Below are positions 1-8,692 of a stretch of 64,000 nucleotides of DNA, one piece after another. The notes under the pieces are model-generated. The model searched no databases and was not told the DNA's origin. It saw nothing but the letters and a program-made list of their open reading frames with translations. The stretch is from an uncultured Lachnoclostridium sp. Lineage in GTDB: Bacteria > Bacillota > Clostridia > Lachnospirales > Lachnospiraceae. The translations under genes were made by a program, and so were the position numbers. The stretch is from NCBI GenBank assembly GCA_944381625.1, contig CALWLW010000007.1:64001-128000 (forward strand). Direction: 5' to 3'. Position 1 is the stretch's first letter. The number at the start of each line of letters is the position of its first letter.

Positions 1-381
1 GTGGTGTTTGGCTGCCGTGCCGCCGTGATACAGCTCCCCTGCAACGGGGTTGTATCGGAATTCCGTATCTCCGGCATCGAACTGCAGTATTGGCTGGAGG
101 GCAAAAATCCGCTCTGCAGCTACCTCCTGAAGCAGACACTGGACCTTATGGGGCCAAAGGCCACTTTCCCCGGCTGGTCCAAGCCGCTGTGGGACGTGGT
201 GGCCGTAGCCTGGCTCCTGAACCCTGCGTTTACAGACGACCGCTATGAGCACAGCCCCATCTTCGAATACGACCTGCGGTATGCGCAGGACCATACCCGC
301 CACCTGATCAGCTATGTATATCATATAGACCGGGACAGGATCTATGAGGATCTGTTCCAAAAACTGACTTCTTCCAACTAG
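1..381 (+). CDS. Nucleoside hydrolase, C-terminal part (5' end outside window)
   Basis: The reading frame is open from the first base and ends at a TAG at 379-381, so the gene enters from the left edge and only its last 126 or so codons are visible. The segment WDVVAVAWLL matches the conserved C-terminal (W/H)DxxAVAxLL element of inosine/uridine-preferring nucleoside hydrolases, which hydrolyse the N-glycosidic bond of ribonucleosides to free base and ribose. The N-terminal Asp-rich calcium site cannot be seen. Substrate preference is not assignable. The GTG at base 1 is an internal codon, not a start. Confidence 0.75.
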   Translation: MVFGCRAAVIQLPCNGVVSEFRISGIELQYWLEGKNPLCSYLLKQTLDLMGPKATFPGWSKPLWDVVAVAWLLNPAFTDDRYEHSPIFEYDLRYAQDHTRHLISYVYHIDRDRIYEDLFQKLTSSN

Positions 382-435
382 GCCGCCCCGGATCCAACGC
401 CGGGCATAAAGGAACTATAATGTGAGGATACGACC

Positions 436-1002
436 ATGAAATCAGACTTGAAAAACATCATCCAGCAAAATCCAATTATTGCAGCGCTCTGCCGGGAGGC
501 GGACCTGGAGGACCTCTGTCTCTCCAACGTGAAGATTGCCTTTATTCTGTACGGCGATCTTCAGTCGCTTCCCGCCATTGCTGCGCGGATCAGGAAAGCC
601 AATATCCTTCCCTTTATCCATCTTGATTTTATCGACGGTCTCTCCGCAAAAGAGGCCGCCGTCGACTTTATCAAATACTACACCTGCGCGGCCGGAATTG
701 TGACCACCAAAAATGCGCAGGTCAAACGGGCCAGGACTTTGGATCTCTACTGCATCCAGCGCTTTTTTGTGTTTGATGCCATTTCCCAGAACAATATCCG
801 CACACAGCTCACAGCCTGCAACGCAGATGCTGTGGAAATCCTGCCCGGCGTGATTCCCAGCGTCATCAGCGATCTTTCGGCCGGCTGCAGGCTTCCTTTC
901 ATTACCGGCGGTTTTATCAATACGCAAAAGGAAGTGGCTGCCGCGCTGAACCACGGCGCGGACGCGATTACCACCTCCATTCCAAACCTGTGGTTCACCT
1001 AG
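436..1002 (+). CDS. glpP: Glycerol-3-phosphate-responsive antiterminator GlpP
   Basis: This 188-residue protein has the length and the (beta/alpha)-barrel pattern of the GlpP family. Recognisable stretches are FIHLDFIDGLS, a VEILPGVIP segment and a PFITGGFI segment near the C-terminus. In Bacillus, GlpP binds glycerol-3-phosphate and lets RNA polymerase read through terminators in leaders of glycerol genes. The ATG is preceded by a GAGG about nine bases upstream. No glycerol kinase, facilitator or dehydrogenase gene is nearby, so its target leader must be elsewhere. It lies 84 bases upstream of metG in the same direction and may be co-transcribed with it. Confidence 0.88.
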   Translation: MKSDLKNIIQQNPIIAALCREADLEDLCLSNVKIAFILYGDLQSLPAIAARIRKANILPFIHLDFIDGLSAKEAAVDFIKYYTCAAGIVTTKNAQVKRARTLDLYCIQRFFVFDAISQNNIRTQLTACNADAVEILPGVIPSVISDLSAGCRLPFITGGFINTQKEVAAALNHGADAITTSIPNLWFT

Positions 1003-1086
1003 GTTTATTGACTTCTCCTATCTCCTGTGCTAATCTGTTAATAATGATTTACAGGTGCAGAATTCTAAGGAAATAGAGGTAAGCAA

Positions 1087-3039
1087 ATGGAAAAAAAGAA
1101 ATTTTATATGACTACCGCGATTGCCTATACATCCGGGAAGCCGCATATCGGCAACACTTATGAGATCGTATTGGCAGACAGCATCGCCCGCTATAAACGG
1201 TTCCAGGGATACGACGTATTCTTCCAGACCGGCACCGACGAGCATGGGCAGAAGATTGAGTTAAAGGCGGCGGACGCCGGCGTCACTCCGAAAGAATTTG
1301 TGGATCAGGTGGCAGGCCAGATCAAAACCATCTGGGACCTGATGGACACCTCCTACGACAAATTTATCCGCACGACGGATGAGGATCATGAGAAGCAGGT
1401 TCAGAAGATCTTCAAGTATCTCTATGACAAAGGAGATATTTACAAAGGATATTATGAAGGCATGTATTGTACGCCCTGCGAATCCTTCTTCACCGAATCC
1501 CAGCTGGTGGACGGCAAATGCCCGGACTGCGGCCGGGAGGTACAGCCGGCTAAGGAAGAGGCATATTTCTTCCGCATGAGCAAATACGCGGACAGGCTGA
1601 TCGAGCATATCAATACTCACCCGGAATTTATCCAGCCCGTTTCCAGGAAAAATGAGATGATGAATAACTTCCTGCTGCCGGGGCTTCAGGATCTGTGCGT
1701 TTCCAGGACTTCTTTCAAATGGGGCATTCCCGTCACCTTTGATCCCAGGCACGTGATCTATGTGTGGCTGGACGCGCTGACCAACTATATCACCGGCATC
1801 GGCTACGACTGCGGCGGCGAGAACAGCCAGCTGTTCGAAAAGAACTGGCCGGCGGACCTTCACCTGATTGGCAAGGACATTATCCGTTTCCACACCATCT
1901 ACTGGCCGATCTTCCTGATGGCTCTGGATCTGCCTCTGCCCAAACAGGTATTCGGCCACCCGTGGCTCCTGCAGGGCGACGGCAAGATGAGCAAATCCAA
2001 GGGAAATGTGCTTTATGCCGATGAACTGGCAGATTTCTTCGGCGTAGATGCTGTGCGTTATTTTGTACTGCATGAGATGCCGTTTGAAAACGACGGCGTA
2101 ATCACCTGGGAACTGATGGTGGAACGCCTGAATTCGGAGCTTGCCAACACGCTGGGCAACCTGGTGAACCGCACCATCTCCATGTCCAACAAGTATTTTG
2201 GCGGAACCGTCACCCGGACGGGCGTCACCGAAGAAGTGGACGAGGATCTGAAAAAGACCGTTCTCGGCACCCTGGCAAAAGTATCGGACAAGATGGACCA
2301 GCTCCGGGTAGCAGACGCGCTGACAGAGATTTTCGCTCTTTTCAAGAGATGCAATAAATATATCGACGAGACGATGCCCTGGGCCCTGGCCAAAGACGAA
2401 GCGAAAAAGGACCGTCTGGCCGAAGTCCTGTACAACCTGGTGGAGAGCATCAGCTACGGGGCTGAACTTCTCCAGTCCTTCATGCCGTCCACATCCCGCA
2501 GGATTCTGGAACAGCTGAACGCAAAGCCGCGCAGTATCGACGAGATGGATCATTTCGGCCTCTACGAATCCGGCACAAAAGTAACCGACAAACCGGAGAT
2601 CCTGTTTGCCCGTATGGATATCAAGGAAGTTCTGGAGAAGGTGGAGGAACGCAAAGCCGCGGAGGAAGCTGCAAAAGCGCCCCAGGAGCCGGTCGTGGAC
2701 GTGGAGCCGAAGGCCAATGTGTCCTATGATGATTTTGCCAGGCTGCAGTTCCAGGTGGGTGAGATCCTCTCCTGCGAAGCCGTGCCGAAGGCGGACAAAC
2801 TGCTCTGCTCCCAGGTAAAGATCGGCAGCCAGGTACGCCAGATCGTATCCGGTATCCGCAGTTCTTATACGCCGGAAGAGATGGTGGGCAAAAAGGTCAT
2901 GGTTCTTGTAAACCTGGAACCCAGAAAGATACGCGGACTCGTGTCTGAAGGCATGCTGCTCTGCGCTGAGGATGAAAACGGAGTCCTCTCTCTGGTAACG
3001 CCTGAGAAAGAGATGCCGGCAGGCGCGGAAATCTGTTAA
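1087..3039 (+). CDS. metG: Methionyl-tRNA synthetase
   Basis: A 650-residue class I aminoacyl-tRNA synthetase that charges tRNA-Met. The HIGH-type motif appears as PHIGN near residue 23, a zinc-knuckle CxxC...CxxC pair lies around residues 125-150 (CTPC and CPDC), and the signature KMSKS follows GDG near residue 300. The last 110 residues form the separate tRNA-binding (EMAP-like) domain starting at DFARLQFQVGEIL, joined by an Ala/Glu-rich linker. Length and domain order are typical for Firmicutes. The start ATG has GAGGT seven bases upstream. No T-box is visible in the short upstream gap. A bidirectional terminator follows. Confidence 0.97.
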   Translation: MEKKKFYMTTAIAYTSGKPHIGNTYEIVLADSIARYKRFQGYDVFFQTGTDEHGQKIELKAADAGVTPKEFVDQVAGQIKTIWDLMDTSYDKFIRTTDEDHEKQVQKIFKYLYDKGDIYKGYYEGMYCTPCESFFTESQLVDGKCPDCGREVQPAKEEAYFFRMSKYADRLIEHINTHPEFIQPVSRKNEMMNNFLLPGLQDLCVSRTSFKWGIPVTFDPRHVIYVWLDALTNYITGIGYDCGGENSQLFEKNWPADLHLIGKDIIRFHTIYWPIFLMALDLPLPKQVFGHPWLLQGDGKMSKSKGNVLYADELADFFGVDAVRYFVLHEMPFENDGVITWELMVERLNSELANTLGNLVNRTISMSNKYFGGTVTRTGVTEEVDEDLKKTVLGTLAKVSDKMDQLRVADALTEIFALFKRCNKYIDETMPWALAKDEAKKDRLAEVLYNLVESISYGAELLQSFMPSTSRRILEQLNAKPRSIDEMDHFGLYESGTKVTDKPEILFARMDIKEVLEKVEERKAAEEAAKAPQEPVVDVEPKANVSYDDFARLQFQVGEILSCEAVPKADKLLCSQVKIGSQVRQIVSGIRSSYTPEEMVGKKVMVLVNLEPRKIRGLVSEGMLLCAEDENGVLSLVTPEKEMPAGAEIC

Positions 3040-3056
3040 CCCAGGATTATCATGAG

Positions 3057-3099
3057 AAAAGACCGCCATCGGCTTATCCCAGCCAGACGGCGGTCTTTT
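3057..3099. terminator. Bidirectional intrinsic terminator between metG and the esterase
   Basis: GACCGCC (3061-3067) pairs with GGCGGTC (3089-3095). The stem is flanked by AAAA on the left and TTTT on the right, so it can end transcription from both convergent genes. Confidence 0.85.
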
Positions 3100-3103
3100 C
3101 CAT

Positions 3104-3994
3104 TTACAGCATGCTTCTGAAAAACGCACACTCTTCATCATTGCACTGCTGTCCGGTCTCCTCCTGGACCGTCAGATGAAAGACATGGTAGAGCGGGCTT
3201 TCTTCTGTACCGTATATTTTATATACATAGGTCACGCCATGTTTTTTCAGCTCAGCCTCCAGGGACGGAGCCTGATCCATGCAGAAATCCCCATGGCAGG
3301 TCATCAGATAGACGGGCGGGAAACTGCTGTTCACATGATCTGTGACATTGATCAGTCTTTGCTCTTTCTCTGAGCCGTGTTCCGCCAACAGGTCTTCACA
3401 GATCAATTCTCTGTTCATATCTGTCGCTTCGTGGGGACGGCCGCCCAGCACTTCATACGCGCCGCAATTCAGGCCCACTGCCTTCGGCACAAACTCCTCC
3501 GGCACCTGGAAGTCATAATTTGCGGCATACTCTTTGGATGTACATGCGGCGGTATAAAGTCCCGCCAGATGCGCTCCTGCCGAATCTCCCACCATGAAAA
3601 TATTACCGGTATCCAGTCCATATTCATCCCCATTGCGGAACACCCACTCCATCACAAGGTTCACGTCCTCCAGCTGCGCGGGGAATTTATATTCCGGCGC
3701 CAGCCTGTAAGTGAAGTTCACCACTGCAAAGCCCCTCTGAGCCAGGGACATACAATAGAACTGATAGAGTTCTTTATCTCCATAGACCCATCCGCCTCCA
3801 TGTACGCTTACAATTACCGGAAGCGCACCCTCTGCCTCCTTTGGTCTGTATACGTCCAGCCGCTGTATGGCGTTCTCCGGTCCATATGGAATATCATCGT
3901 ATCTGACAACATCATCCGGCGTGCCAAGTCCCGCATCTCTTCTGGCATCGTTTACTTTCCATTCTGCCCGCATTTTTTCACTTGTCTTCGACAT
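3104..3994 (-). CDS. Alpha/beta hydrolase (HSL-type carboxylesterase)
   Basis: A 296-residue alpha/beta hydrolase of the hormone-sensitive-lipase group. It has the oxyanion motif HGGGWVYG near residue 66 and the nucleophile elbow GDSAGAHLAG around residue 137. Likely acid and His partners lie in the C-terminal part (CHGDFCMD; LYHVFHL). No signal peptide is seen, so it should be cytosolic. Its ATG lies 17 bases inside the end of the response-regulator gene and is preceded by AGGAG, so it is the last gene of the mgl-sensor operon. The context suggests removal of an acyl group from an imported sugar, but this is inference; the substrate cannot be read from the sequence. Confidence 0.85.
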   Translation of the reverse strand: MSKTSEKMRAEWKVNDARRDAGLGTPDDVVRYDDIPYGPENAIQRLDVYRPKEAEGALPVIVSVHGGGWVYGDKELYQFYCMSLAQRGFAVVNFTYRLAPEYKFPAQLEDVNLVMEWVFRNGDEYGLDTGNIFMVGDSAGAHLAGLYTAACTSKEYAANYDFQVPEEFVPKAVGLNCGAYEVLGGRPHEATDMNRELICEDLLAEHGSEKEQRLINVTDHVNSSFPPVYLMTCHGDFCMDQAPSLEAELKKHGVTYVYKIYGTEESPLYHVFHLTVQEETGQQCNDEECAFFRSML

Positions 3995-5225
3995 TGTTTT
4001 TCTCCTGTTCCTGTTTCCTGTATTCTCCTATGGTTCTTCCCACATTTTTCTTGAATACTTTGTAAAAATATGTGGTATTCAAATAACCGCAGCGTTCTGA
4101 AATATCTTTAATGCTCAAATCCTGACCCCGGCAGAGTTCTTTTGCATGACAAATACGTATATCTGTCAGATATTCAATAAATGTCCTGCCTGTCTTATCT
4201 TTAAATATATGACTGAGATAATAAGAGCTGATTCCAACATAATCGGCGCAGTCTGCCAGCGAGATATCTTTCGCGAAATTAGATCTGATATACTGCTCCG
4301 CGCGCTGCACATAATCCTTATTTTTATCGTCGCTTTCTTTTGGAAGAGCTGAAAATGCCTCTTCTGAACTTTCGGCTTTCAGAACATCAATACTTTCCCT
4401 GTACGAAACCGCCATTTCCGGAAATGAGCCGTATACGCCCCCTGCGCCGTACAGACATTCGCCTTCCGTAACTTCCCTGATCCGGCCGGCAATCCACTCT
4501 GCAATCTCATCCCGCCAGCTTGTCTGCCGTGTTTTGTTCAGTTCCTGCGGAACGAACAGCATAACTACCGTGCCTTCTTTGGTCACTGCCGCAAGGAAAT
4601 CACAGATTCCCTCCAGCAGATCGCCGATCTCCCGGTTCATTTTTCTCCGGCTGATACCCTTTTGCGGCAGGAATGTTATGATACATCCCGCGTAAAAATG
4701 GATGGCATTTGCTCTGAGATATATCTGAAAATTCTCTTCGTCGCATTTTTCAGAAAAGATGGACAACAGGATCTCACTTCCGAATACTGGATTGATCACA
4801 TCCAGGGCTGTACTCAAATATTGCTTTTTGGCATTTTCCTCCCGCTCTGCTTTTACGGTTCCTAAAAGCCTCTGGATCGTCTCTCTCTTTTCCTGCTGCT
4901 TTCCCGGTTTCAATATGTACCCGTCTGTCCTGAGATCCAGCGCCTTTTTCACATATTCAAAATCACTGTAGGCTGTATTTATGATAAAGTGCGTCCCGAT
5001 CCCCTTATCTTTCAGCAGCTCCATCACCTCGATTCCTGAAAGACCCGGCATGCGGATATCCACAATGGCCAGATCCGGTTCGTATGCCTCCAGCAATTCT
5101 TTTAATTCAATTCCGTTTTTTGCCATTCCCACGATGTCGATCTCCGGAAATTCTTTTCTTACAAACAGTTCCTGGCTCTTTAATACGATCGGTTCGTCGT
5201 CGGCGATCACCATTGTATAACTCAT
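3978..5225 (-). CDS. Response regulator, YesN type (receiver plus AraC-type HTH)
   Basis: A 415-residue two-component regulator. The N-terminal receiver has the acid pair D9/D10, phosphoacceptor D56 in VDIRMPG and K106 in ILKP. A middle section of about 180 residues is of the variable type found in YesN proteins. The C-terminal 100 residues hold two helix-turn-helix motifs of the AraC family. It lies six bases after the YesM-type kinase gene and is its evident partner. It probably activates the upstream mgl promoter; the AT-rich dyad at 11671-11692 is a candidate binding site (inference). Confidence 0.93.
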   Translation of the reverse strand: MSYTMVIADDEPIVLKSQELFVRKEFPEIDIVGMAKNGIELKELLEAYEPDLAIVDIRMPGLSGIEVMELLKDKGIGTHFIINTAYSDFEYVKKALDLRTDGYILKPGKQQEKRETIQRLLGTVKAEREENAKKQYLSTALDVINPVFGSEILLSIFSEKCDEENFQIYLRANAIHFYAGCIITFLPQKGISRRKMNREIGDLLEGICDFLAAVTKEGTVVMLFVPQELNKTRQTSWRDEIAEWIAGRIREVTEGECLYGAGGVYGSFPEMAVSYRESIDVLKAESSEEAFSALPKESDDKNKDYVQRAEQYIRSNFAKDISLADCADYVGISSYYLSHIFKDKTGRTFIEYLTDIRICHAKELCRGQDLSIKDISERCGYLNTTYFYKVFKKNVGRTIGEYRKQEQEKNNVEDK

Positions 5226-5231
5226 ATTTTC

Positions 5232-6725
5232 TCATTCCCCATGATAGATCCGAATCTTGATGTTAAGTCCGGGATACATATTTTCCATATCGAATTTTAC
5301 TCTGCCTCCATAAAATAATTTCAGCCGCCTGTATATATTTCTCAATCCGATATGCGTGTTGGAAGGATTATTCTTTTCAAAATCCTCATAAACCTCCTGA
5401 ATACGCTCTTCCGTCATTCCCGCGCCGTTGTCCCTTACTTCCAGGCAGACTTCTGATTCCCCGCTCCATGCGCTGATCCACACACAGCCGCCCTCCAGCA
5501 TCATGGCGATTCCATGCTGGATCGCATTTTCCACCAGCGGCTGCAGCACCATACAGGGCATCTGGAATCCCAGACAGGATTCGTCAATGTCAAAGAAGTA
5601 CTGATATCTGCCGTCATAACGGCACTCCTGGATCGCCACATAATCCTTCAGATTCTCGATCTCTTTCTCCAAAGTTACTGTTTTGGAAATATTGTCCAGG
5701 TTATACCGCAAGAATGACGCGGTGATTTCCATCAGATCCGCGCATTTATCCGCATCCTCGATTCTGGCCAGCGACGAGATCATATTCAGCGTATTAAAAA
5801 GGAAATGAGGATTGATCCTGGACTGCAGGAAATTCAGGTGGCTCTTCTGGAGTTCGCTGTATATCCTCAGATTCTCGATTTCCAGCTCCGCCAGCCGCTC
5901 TTTCACGTCGGCATTCTCTTTAATTTTGCTCATCTGAACCTGGATCAGCGTAATCATCTCATTAAAGGCATTGGCAAACTCATCAAACTCGTCGTTGCTC
6001 TCCATTTTGATGGGCTCCGCCTGAAACACATTGCCCCTGATGGAATCCACGCCTTTCATCATCTTCCTGATGGAACTGGATACCTCCCGTATCACTTTGG
6101 ACAAATACACGGTACAGAACAGACACATGACCAACAGCAGTACGATCTGAAACGCCACCATGCGGTTATGCAGATCCTTCAGCCCCTTCTGCATGCTGCT
6201 GAAATCCGCCAGTTTTACCGTGTAGGTGTCCTGGAATCTCTGATTAACAAAATTATAAGTTGCCTGGAGATTGGAGTAATTCCCCTCCAGCGCCACATAA
6301 GACGCGGTATCCTTTCGGTCGCTGTCCAGATATTTGCGCAGGTTCCCGATCAGCAGATCGCTCTGCTCCAGATAAGTCATCACCGTATTTTCCGTATCTG
6401 AAAGCTCTCTTATATACTCGTCTTCCAACTGCTCCCGGATAATCTCCAGATCAGCTTCCACCGCCGATTTGGCGGACGCATATGCCTCGATTCCCTCTGA
6501 AGACAAGTATAGATACGCCAGATTGACTGCCTCGTTCAGTTCATTTACAGAACTTTCCAGGTCGTTTATATTCACCAGCTCCGAGGTGGCCATGGAGTAC
6601 TTGCTGGATACATATACACTTTCAAAAGTACTGGTTACCAAAAATACCAGTACGAAGAGCCCCATGATGATATAACCCGTGGCATATTTTTTCCCTACCG
6701 TATTGAAAAACCGAAAATGCCTCAT
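5232..6725 (-). CDS. Sensor histidine kinase, YesM type
   Basis: A 497-residue membrane kinase. There is a transmembrane segment near residues 18-36, an extracytoplasmic section of about 150 residues, a second membrane segment near residues 185-205 and a HAMP region. The His_kinase (LytS/YesM) box QSRINPHFLFNTLN carries the phosphorylated His. The ATPase domain shows the N box LVENAIQHG and the G box DNGAGM. Its ATG overlaps the stop of the anchored sugar-binding protein by four bases. In related three-component systems such a binding protein presents the ligand to the kinase, which fits the gene order here. Confidence 0.93.
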   Translation of the reverse strand: MRHFRFFNTVGKKYATGYIIMGLFVLVFLVTSTFESVYVSSKYSMATSELVNINDLESSVNELNEAVNLAYLYLSSEGIEAYASAKSAVEADLEIIREQLEDEYIRELSDTENTVMTYLEQSDLLIGNLRKYLDSDRKDTASYVALEGNYSNLQATYNFVNQRFQDTYTVKLADFSSMQKGLKDLHNRMVAFQIVLLLVMCLFCTVYLSKVIREVSSSIRKMMKGVDSIRGNVFQAEPIKMESNDEFDEFANAFNEMITLIQVQMSKIKENADVKERLAELEIENLRIYSELQKSHLNFLQSRINPHFLFNTLNMISSLARIEDADKCADLMEITASFLRYNLDNISKTVTLEKEIENLKDYVAIQECRYDGRYQYFFDIDESCLGFQMPCMVLQPLVENAIQHGIAMMLEGGCVWISAWSGESEVCLEVRDNGAGMTEERIQEVYEDFEKNNPSNTHIGLRNIYRRLKLFYGGRVKFDMENMYPGLNIKIRIYHGE

Positions 6726-7693
6726 TCGTTCATAACCTCATCATAGTTTTCTGAAGTGAGCCATATGATGTCCGTATAGATGTCACGGGCGCTGTACCGG
6801 CCCGTTTCTACAAAACCGGCGATTTCCTCCACAATCCTCCGCCCCATCTGGCGCGTGTCCTGCTTCACAATTCCATCCAGCACCCCGCTTTCTACTCCTT
6901 CATAGGAGTCAAAACCTACGATTACCTGATACTCATCATCCCGTTCCGTATAGGTATGACTCAGAGCCAGTCCCCCGGTTCCTTCCAGACAGACAAGCAT
7001 GTTTGCCTCTCTGCTCTGACTGTGGTAAAGCTGCATGAAGGTCAGACCGTCATACTGGTCATAACATACACTCTGAATCCGAATATCCGGATATGGCTCC
7101 AGCGCTTCTTCAAAACCCTCCAGACGTTCTTCCAGATTCAGATAGCCTTCCGCTCCCAGGATTACCGCCACGTCTGCTCTGCCCTCTGTCAGCGCCGCCA
7201 GTTCCTGTCCAATCAGTTGCCCGGCTGCCCGGTTGTCCGTCCCCACATAGAGGTCATACGGGAAATCCCGGAACGGTGTATCCATACAGATAATTTCCGT
7301 TCCTTCTTCCCTGGCTTCTTCCAGTACGGCTTGAAATTCCGGGTCCTCGTTGCCCTGCACTACCACCACATCCACCTTCGCCGCCACCTGCTGTCTCAGC
7401 GCTTCCGTCATCTGCGGAATATTATAATTTAACTGGGGCACAAAAAATTTAATATCAATGTTGTATCTGCCACCCCATTCCATGTCCCCTTCTTCGATCC
7501 CTTCCCGGATCAGGCTCCAATAGCCGTCGTCGTTATGGGGCAGGATCACAGAGACCCTGGTCACCGGATATGCGTTTATTGCCGGGCGGCGGGCCATACA
7601 CACGGCCAGAACCCCCAGGCCGACGCCTGCCGCAAGGAAAAGAAGTCTTTTCCTGTTTCCAAATTTCCTTTTCATACTGCCATCACTCTTCAT
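6722..7693 (-). CDS. Membrane-anchored periplasmic-type sugar-binding protein (sensor component)
   Basis: A 323-residue protein of the ribose/galactose-binding (peripla_BP_4) family. An N-terminal hydrophobic anchor (about residues 17-36) follows a KRK-rich start. The cysteine there sits in LAVC, which is not a good lipobox, so a signal anchor is more likely than a lipoprotein. Typical elements are VSVILPHNDDGYW, VDVVVVQGNE and VIVGFDSYEG. It is distinct from MglB and sits between the permease and the kinase, three bases after the former and overlapping the latter by four. It therefore probably serves sensing rather than transport. An internal ATG at 7675 is an alternative start; neither has a strong ribosome binding site. 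Confidence 0.85.
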   Translation of the reverse strand: MKSDGSMKRKFGNRKRLLFLAAGVGLGVLAVCMARRPAINAYPVTRVSVILPHNDDGYWSLIREGIEEGDMEWGGRYNIDIKFFVPQLNYNIPQMTEALRQQVAAKVDVVVVQGNEDPEFQAVLEEAREEGTEIICMDTPFRDFPYDLYVGTDNRAAGQLIGQELAALTEGRADVAVILGAEGYLNLEERLEGFEEALEPYPDIRIQSVCYDQYDGLTFMQLYHSQSREANMLVCLEGTGGLALSHTYTERDDEYQVIVGFDSYEGVESGVLDGIVKQDTRQMGRRIVEEIAGFVETGRYSARDIYTDIIWLTSENYDEVMNE

Positions 7694-7696
7694 GAG

Positions 7697-8692
7697 TTAA
7701 TTTTTAGCAGAATATTTCCTCATGTCAAGCGCCACTGCCACTACAATGATCAAACCTTTTACAATATACTGCCAGTAAGAGCTCAGCCCCACGAAGGTGA
7801 GCCCGTAATTGATGACGCTGAAAATAATCACTCCCAGGAACGCGCCCGGGACATTTCCAATACCTCCGGCGAACGACGCTCCGCCAATGATGCAGCTTGC
7901 GATGGCGTCCATCTCGTATCCTTCCGCAAACGACGCGTTGGCGCTGCCGGTACGCGCGGCCAGCATACATCCGGCCAGGGAAGCCAGCGCCCCGGAAAAC
8001 ATATAGACAAACATATCAATTTTAAATACATTGATACCCGCCACCTTCGCCGCTTCCCGGTTGCCGCCTGTGGCATAGATATTTTTGCCCAGCGTCGTCA
8101 TGTTCAGAAGAATAAAGACCACTGCCATTACAACCACAGCCACGATGATCAGATAAGAGATGCCGAAGACAGATCCTGTTCCAAAAGCCGTAAACTCAGG
8201 CTTAAAACCGGCCAGGGGCTGAGAACTGTTGGGCTCCTTTCTCAGAAGCAGCAGGTTGCCGCCGTAGAGGATCTGCTGCATACCAAGGCCAGCCAGGAAC
8301 GCCGGTACACTCAGCTTGGAGATGATGATGCCGGTAACGCATCCCACCACAAGCCCCACTACAAAGGATACCAGGATCGGCACGATGATCGGAAGCTCCG
8401 GGATGCTGGGCCAGAACTTCAGATAATAAGTGGCCTGCTGCGCGAAAGTTCCTGACAGTACCGCTCCCAGTCCGGCCAGGCGTCCCACCGTCATATCCAT
8501 GCCGCCGGCGATGATCACCACCAGCATGCCCATGGCAAGCAGGATCTTAGGCGCGCTCTGGATCAGCACGTCGCTGAGTACCCGAAGCGATAAAAATGAC
8601 GGTGAAGCCACCGCGATTGCGGCGATCATCAACAGAAGGCATATGTACAGTATATTATTTACCAGCAGTTTGCTTATTTTTTTCGTATTCAT
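7697..8692 (-). CDS. mglC: Galactose/methyl-galactoside-type ABC transporter permease
   Basis: A 331-residue integral membrane protein with eight to ten hydrophobic segments of the BPD_transp_2 (RbsC/MglC) family. GGMDMTVG near residue 64, the GGASFAGGIG segment and a C-terminal YWQYIVKGLIIV stretch resemble MglC. It forms the channel of the importer with MglA and MglB. Its ATG overlaps the mglA stop by four bases, which indicates translational coupling. The next gene begins three bases downstream. Confidence 0.9.
   Translation of the reverse strand: MNTKKISKLLVNNILYICLLLMIAAIAVASPSFLSLRVLSDVLIQSAPKILLAMGMLVVIIAGGMDMTVGRLAGLGAVLSGTFAQQATYYLKFWPSIPELPIIVPILVSFVVGLVVGCVTGIIISKLSVPAFLAGLGMQQILYGGNLLLLRKEPNSSQPLAGFKPEFTAFGTGSVFGISYLIIVAVVVMAVVFILLNMTTLGKNIYATGGNREAAKVAGINVFKIDMFVYMFSGALASLAGCMLAARTGSANASFAEGYEMDAIASCIIGGASFAGGIGNVPGAFLGVIIFSVINYGLTFVGLSSYWQYIVKGLIIVVAVALDMRKYSAKN

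Noticed and set aside
1003-1086. Possible T-box upstream of metG
   Set aside because: The gap is only 84 bases and shows no stem I, specifier or GGTGG motif.
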